A stretch of DNA of 64,000 nucleotides. It comes from Acanthosepion esculentum. Lineage: Eukaryota > Mollusca > Cephalopoda > Sepiida > Sepiidae. A program made the translations under genes and the position numbers. The stretch covers positions 29,404,968-29,468,967 of the forward strand of contig OZ038509.1 in the NCBI GenBank assembly GCA_964036315.1. The letters are read 5' to 3'. A model generated the notes under the pieces. That model worked only from the letters and a program-made list of their open reading frames with translations, searched no databases and was not told the DNA's origin. Positions 63,249-64,000 of this stretch are shown in pieces; position 1 is the stretch's first letter; each line of letters begins with the position of its first letter.

Positions 63249-64000
63249 TTCAATGCAAAAGTAAGCATTTCAAGCTAGTTTTTCAACGTTAAACACGGTA
63301 TTTTGCAAATTGATGTTGCTGTTTGAAAACATTAGAAAACCAATAAAATTATTGAAAATCGATATGGTATCGATCAGAAAATATTGATTTTGACAATTTC
63401 CAACAGTTTCCACAAAGTTTTATTGCAAAAATAAAGTTTTACAAACTTTTGAAAAATATTGAAATTTCAATGCAAAAGTAAGCATTTCAAGCTAGTTTTT
63501 CAACGTTAAACACGGTATTTTGCAAATTGATGTTGCTGTTTGAAAACATTAGAAAAGCAATAAAATTATTGAAAATCGATATGGTATCGATCAGAAAATA
63601 TTGATTTTGACAATTTCCAACAGTTTCCACAAAGTTTTATTGCAAATATAAAGTTTTACAAACATTTGAAAAATATCGAAATTTCAATGCAAAAGTAAGC
63701 ATTTCAAGCTAGTTTTTCAACGTTAAACACGGTATTTTGAAAATTGATGTTGCTGTTTGAAAACATTAGAAAACCAATAAAATTATTGAAAATCGATATG
63801 GTATCGATCTGAAAATATTGATTTTGACAATTTCCAACAGTTTCCACAAAGTTTTATTGCAAATATAAAGTTTTACAAACTTTTGAAAAATATTGAAATT
63901 TCAATGCAAAAGTAAGCATTTCAATCTAGTTTTTCAACGTTAAACACGGTATTTTGAAAATTGATGTTTGAAAACATTAGAAAACCAATAAAATTATTGA
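63249..64000 (+). repeat. Seven-monomer F2 duplication, copy 2 (cut by window end)
   Basis: The first 752 bp of the second copy are visible. Differences from copy 1 include GCTAGTTTTTC for GCTAATTTTTC in the first monomer and GATCTGAAAA for GATCAGAAAA (near 63,809). The repeat continues past the window. Confidence 0.88.

Larger units (their letters stand above)
1..64000 (+). repeat. AT-rich satellite array, 216-217 bp monomer, fills the whole window
   Basis: Every part of the window is a head-to-tail copy of one monomer. With the phase set at TTCAATGC, monomers start at 1, 217, 434, 650, 868, 1084 and so on to the right edge, about 295 copies in all. The usual length is 216 or 217 bp, and a representative monomer (9,749-9,965) has about 53 G+C bases in 217. 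All copies point the same way. No unique sequence, transposon, tRNA, rRNA or gene interrupts them, and both edges cut through the array, so it extends beyond the window. No frame is usefully open: stop codons recur in every monomer on both strands. Uniform long tandem arrays of this kind are typical of eukaryotic heterochromatin, often around centromeres. The species and any centromeric role are inference only. I do not recognise the monomer as a named satellite family. Confidence 0.99.
58487..64000 (+). repeat. F2 subfamily block 2, runs off the right edge
   Basis: About 25 F2 monomers. The first 11 or so repeat block 1 at +3,899 bp. Later monomers are further F2 variants (AAACATTTG, GAATACC, AAAAGCAATAAAA, TTGCAAAAATAAAG). 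A 6-bp shortened form (GATATTTGAAAAC or GATGTTTGAAAAC in place of GATGTTGCTGTTTGAAAAC) occurs near 55,738, 59,637, 62,453 and 63,964. Confidence 0.92.

Noticed and set aside
1..64000. Minus-strand open frames of about 50 codons recurring once per monomer
   Set aside because: They start after a stop in each monomer and end at a TGA near the CTAGC/TGA region in each monomer, with ATG giving only about 20 codons. Repetition of the frame follows from the tandem repeat itself.
1..64000. CRISPR array or repeat-spacer structure
   Set aside because: The repeat is contiguous at 216-217 bp with no variable unique spacers, and variation is point-like across the monomer.
1..64000. Naming the array as a known satellite or assigning a species
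   Set aside because: I do not recognise the monomer. A database search of the consensus would decide; guessing a taxon from AT content would be unsupported.

Overview
The whole 64 kb window is one uninterrupted satellite DNA array. From base 1 to base 64,000 it is head-to-tail copies of a single AT-rich monomer, usually 216 or 217 bp (about 295 copies; one representative monomer hand-counts to about 24% G+C). I found no protein gene, RNA gene, transposon, CRISPR array or single-copy sequence, and no inverted monomer. This fits constitutive heterochromatin (centromeric, pericentromeric or subtelomeric) of a eukaryote. I do not recognise the monomer as a named satellite and cannot assign a species. 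Insects and many other animals or plants have satellites of this kind, so the taxon stays open.

Layout. Positions 1-4,332 are a five-variant higher-order repeat (HOR; variants called A-E here) with shortened versions. Positions 4,333-6,930 are mostly plain monomers. Positions 6,931-11,266 carry a 6-monomer HOR (offset 1,301 bp) and its looser forerunners. Positions 11,483 to about 14,082 carry a 7-monomer HOR (offset 1,517 bp). From 14,083 to 29,676 there are shifting 5-, 3- and 8-monomer HORs (offsets 1,082, 650 and 1,733 bp). Positions 29,677-46,788 are a tandem duplication of a 40-monomer, 8,665 bp block, with one monomer lost from the second copy. Each copy encloses a patch of the A-E type seen at the left edge. 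Positions 46,789-54,587 are mixed monomers. At 54,588 the array switches abruptly to a second subfamily (F2) that runs to the window end, interrupted by an F1 island at about 57,010-58,486. F2 carries an 18-monomer duplication (offset 3,899 bp) and a terminal 7-monomer duplication (offset 1,513 bp).

Three monomer subfamilies are interspersed. S is the commonest form. Q has a linked set of changes in the first half and is 1 bp shorter. F2 has a replaced segment of about 25 nt plus TTGATTTTGAC and TTTCCACAAAG. S and Q together make up F1. Mosaic monomers joining halves of different types mark recombination junctions, several of them exactly at HOR or duplication boundaries.

The best candidate functional signal is four short dyad symmetries per monomer, above all the 17-bp ATCGATA-TGG-TATCGAT, which most monomers keep. 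The array is best read as a record of layered unequal crossover or amplification acting on a dyad-rich satellite, not as a gene system.
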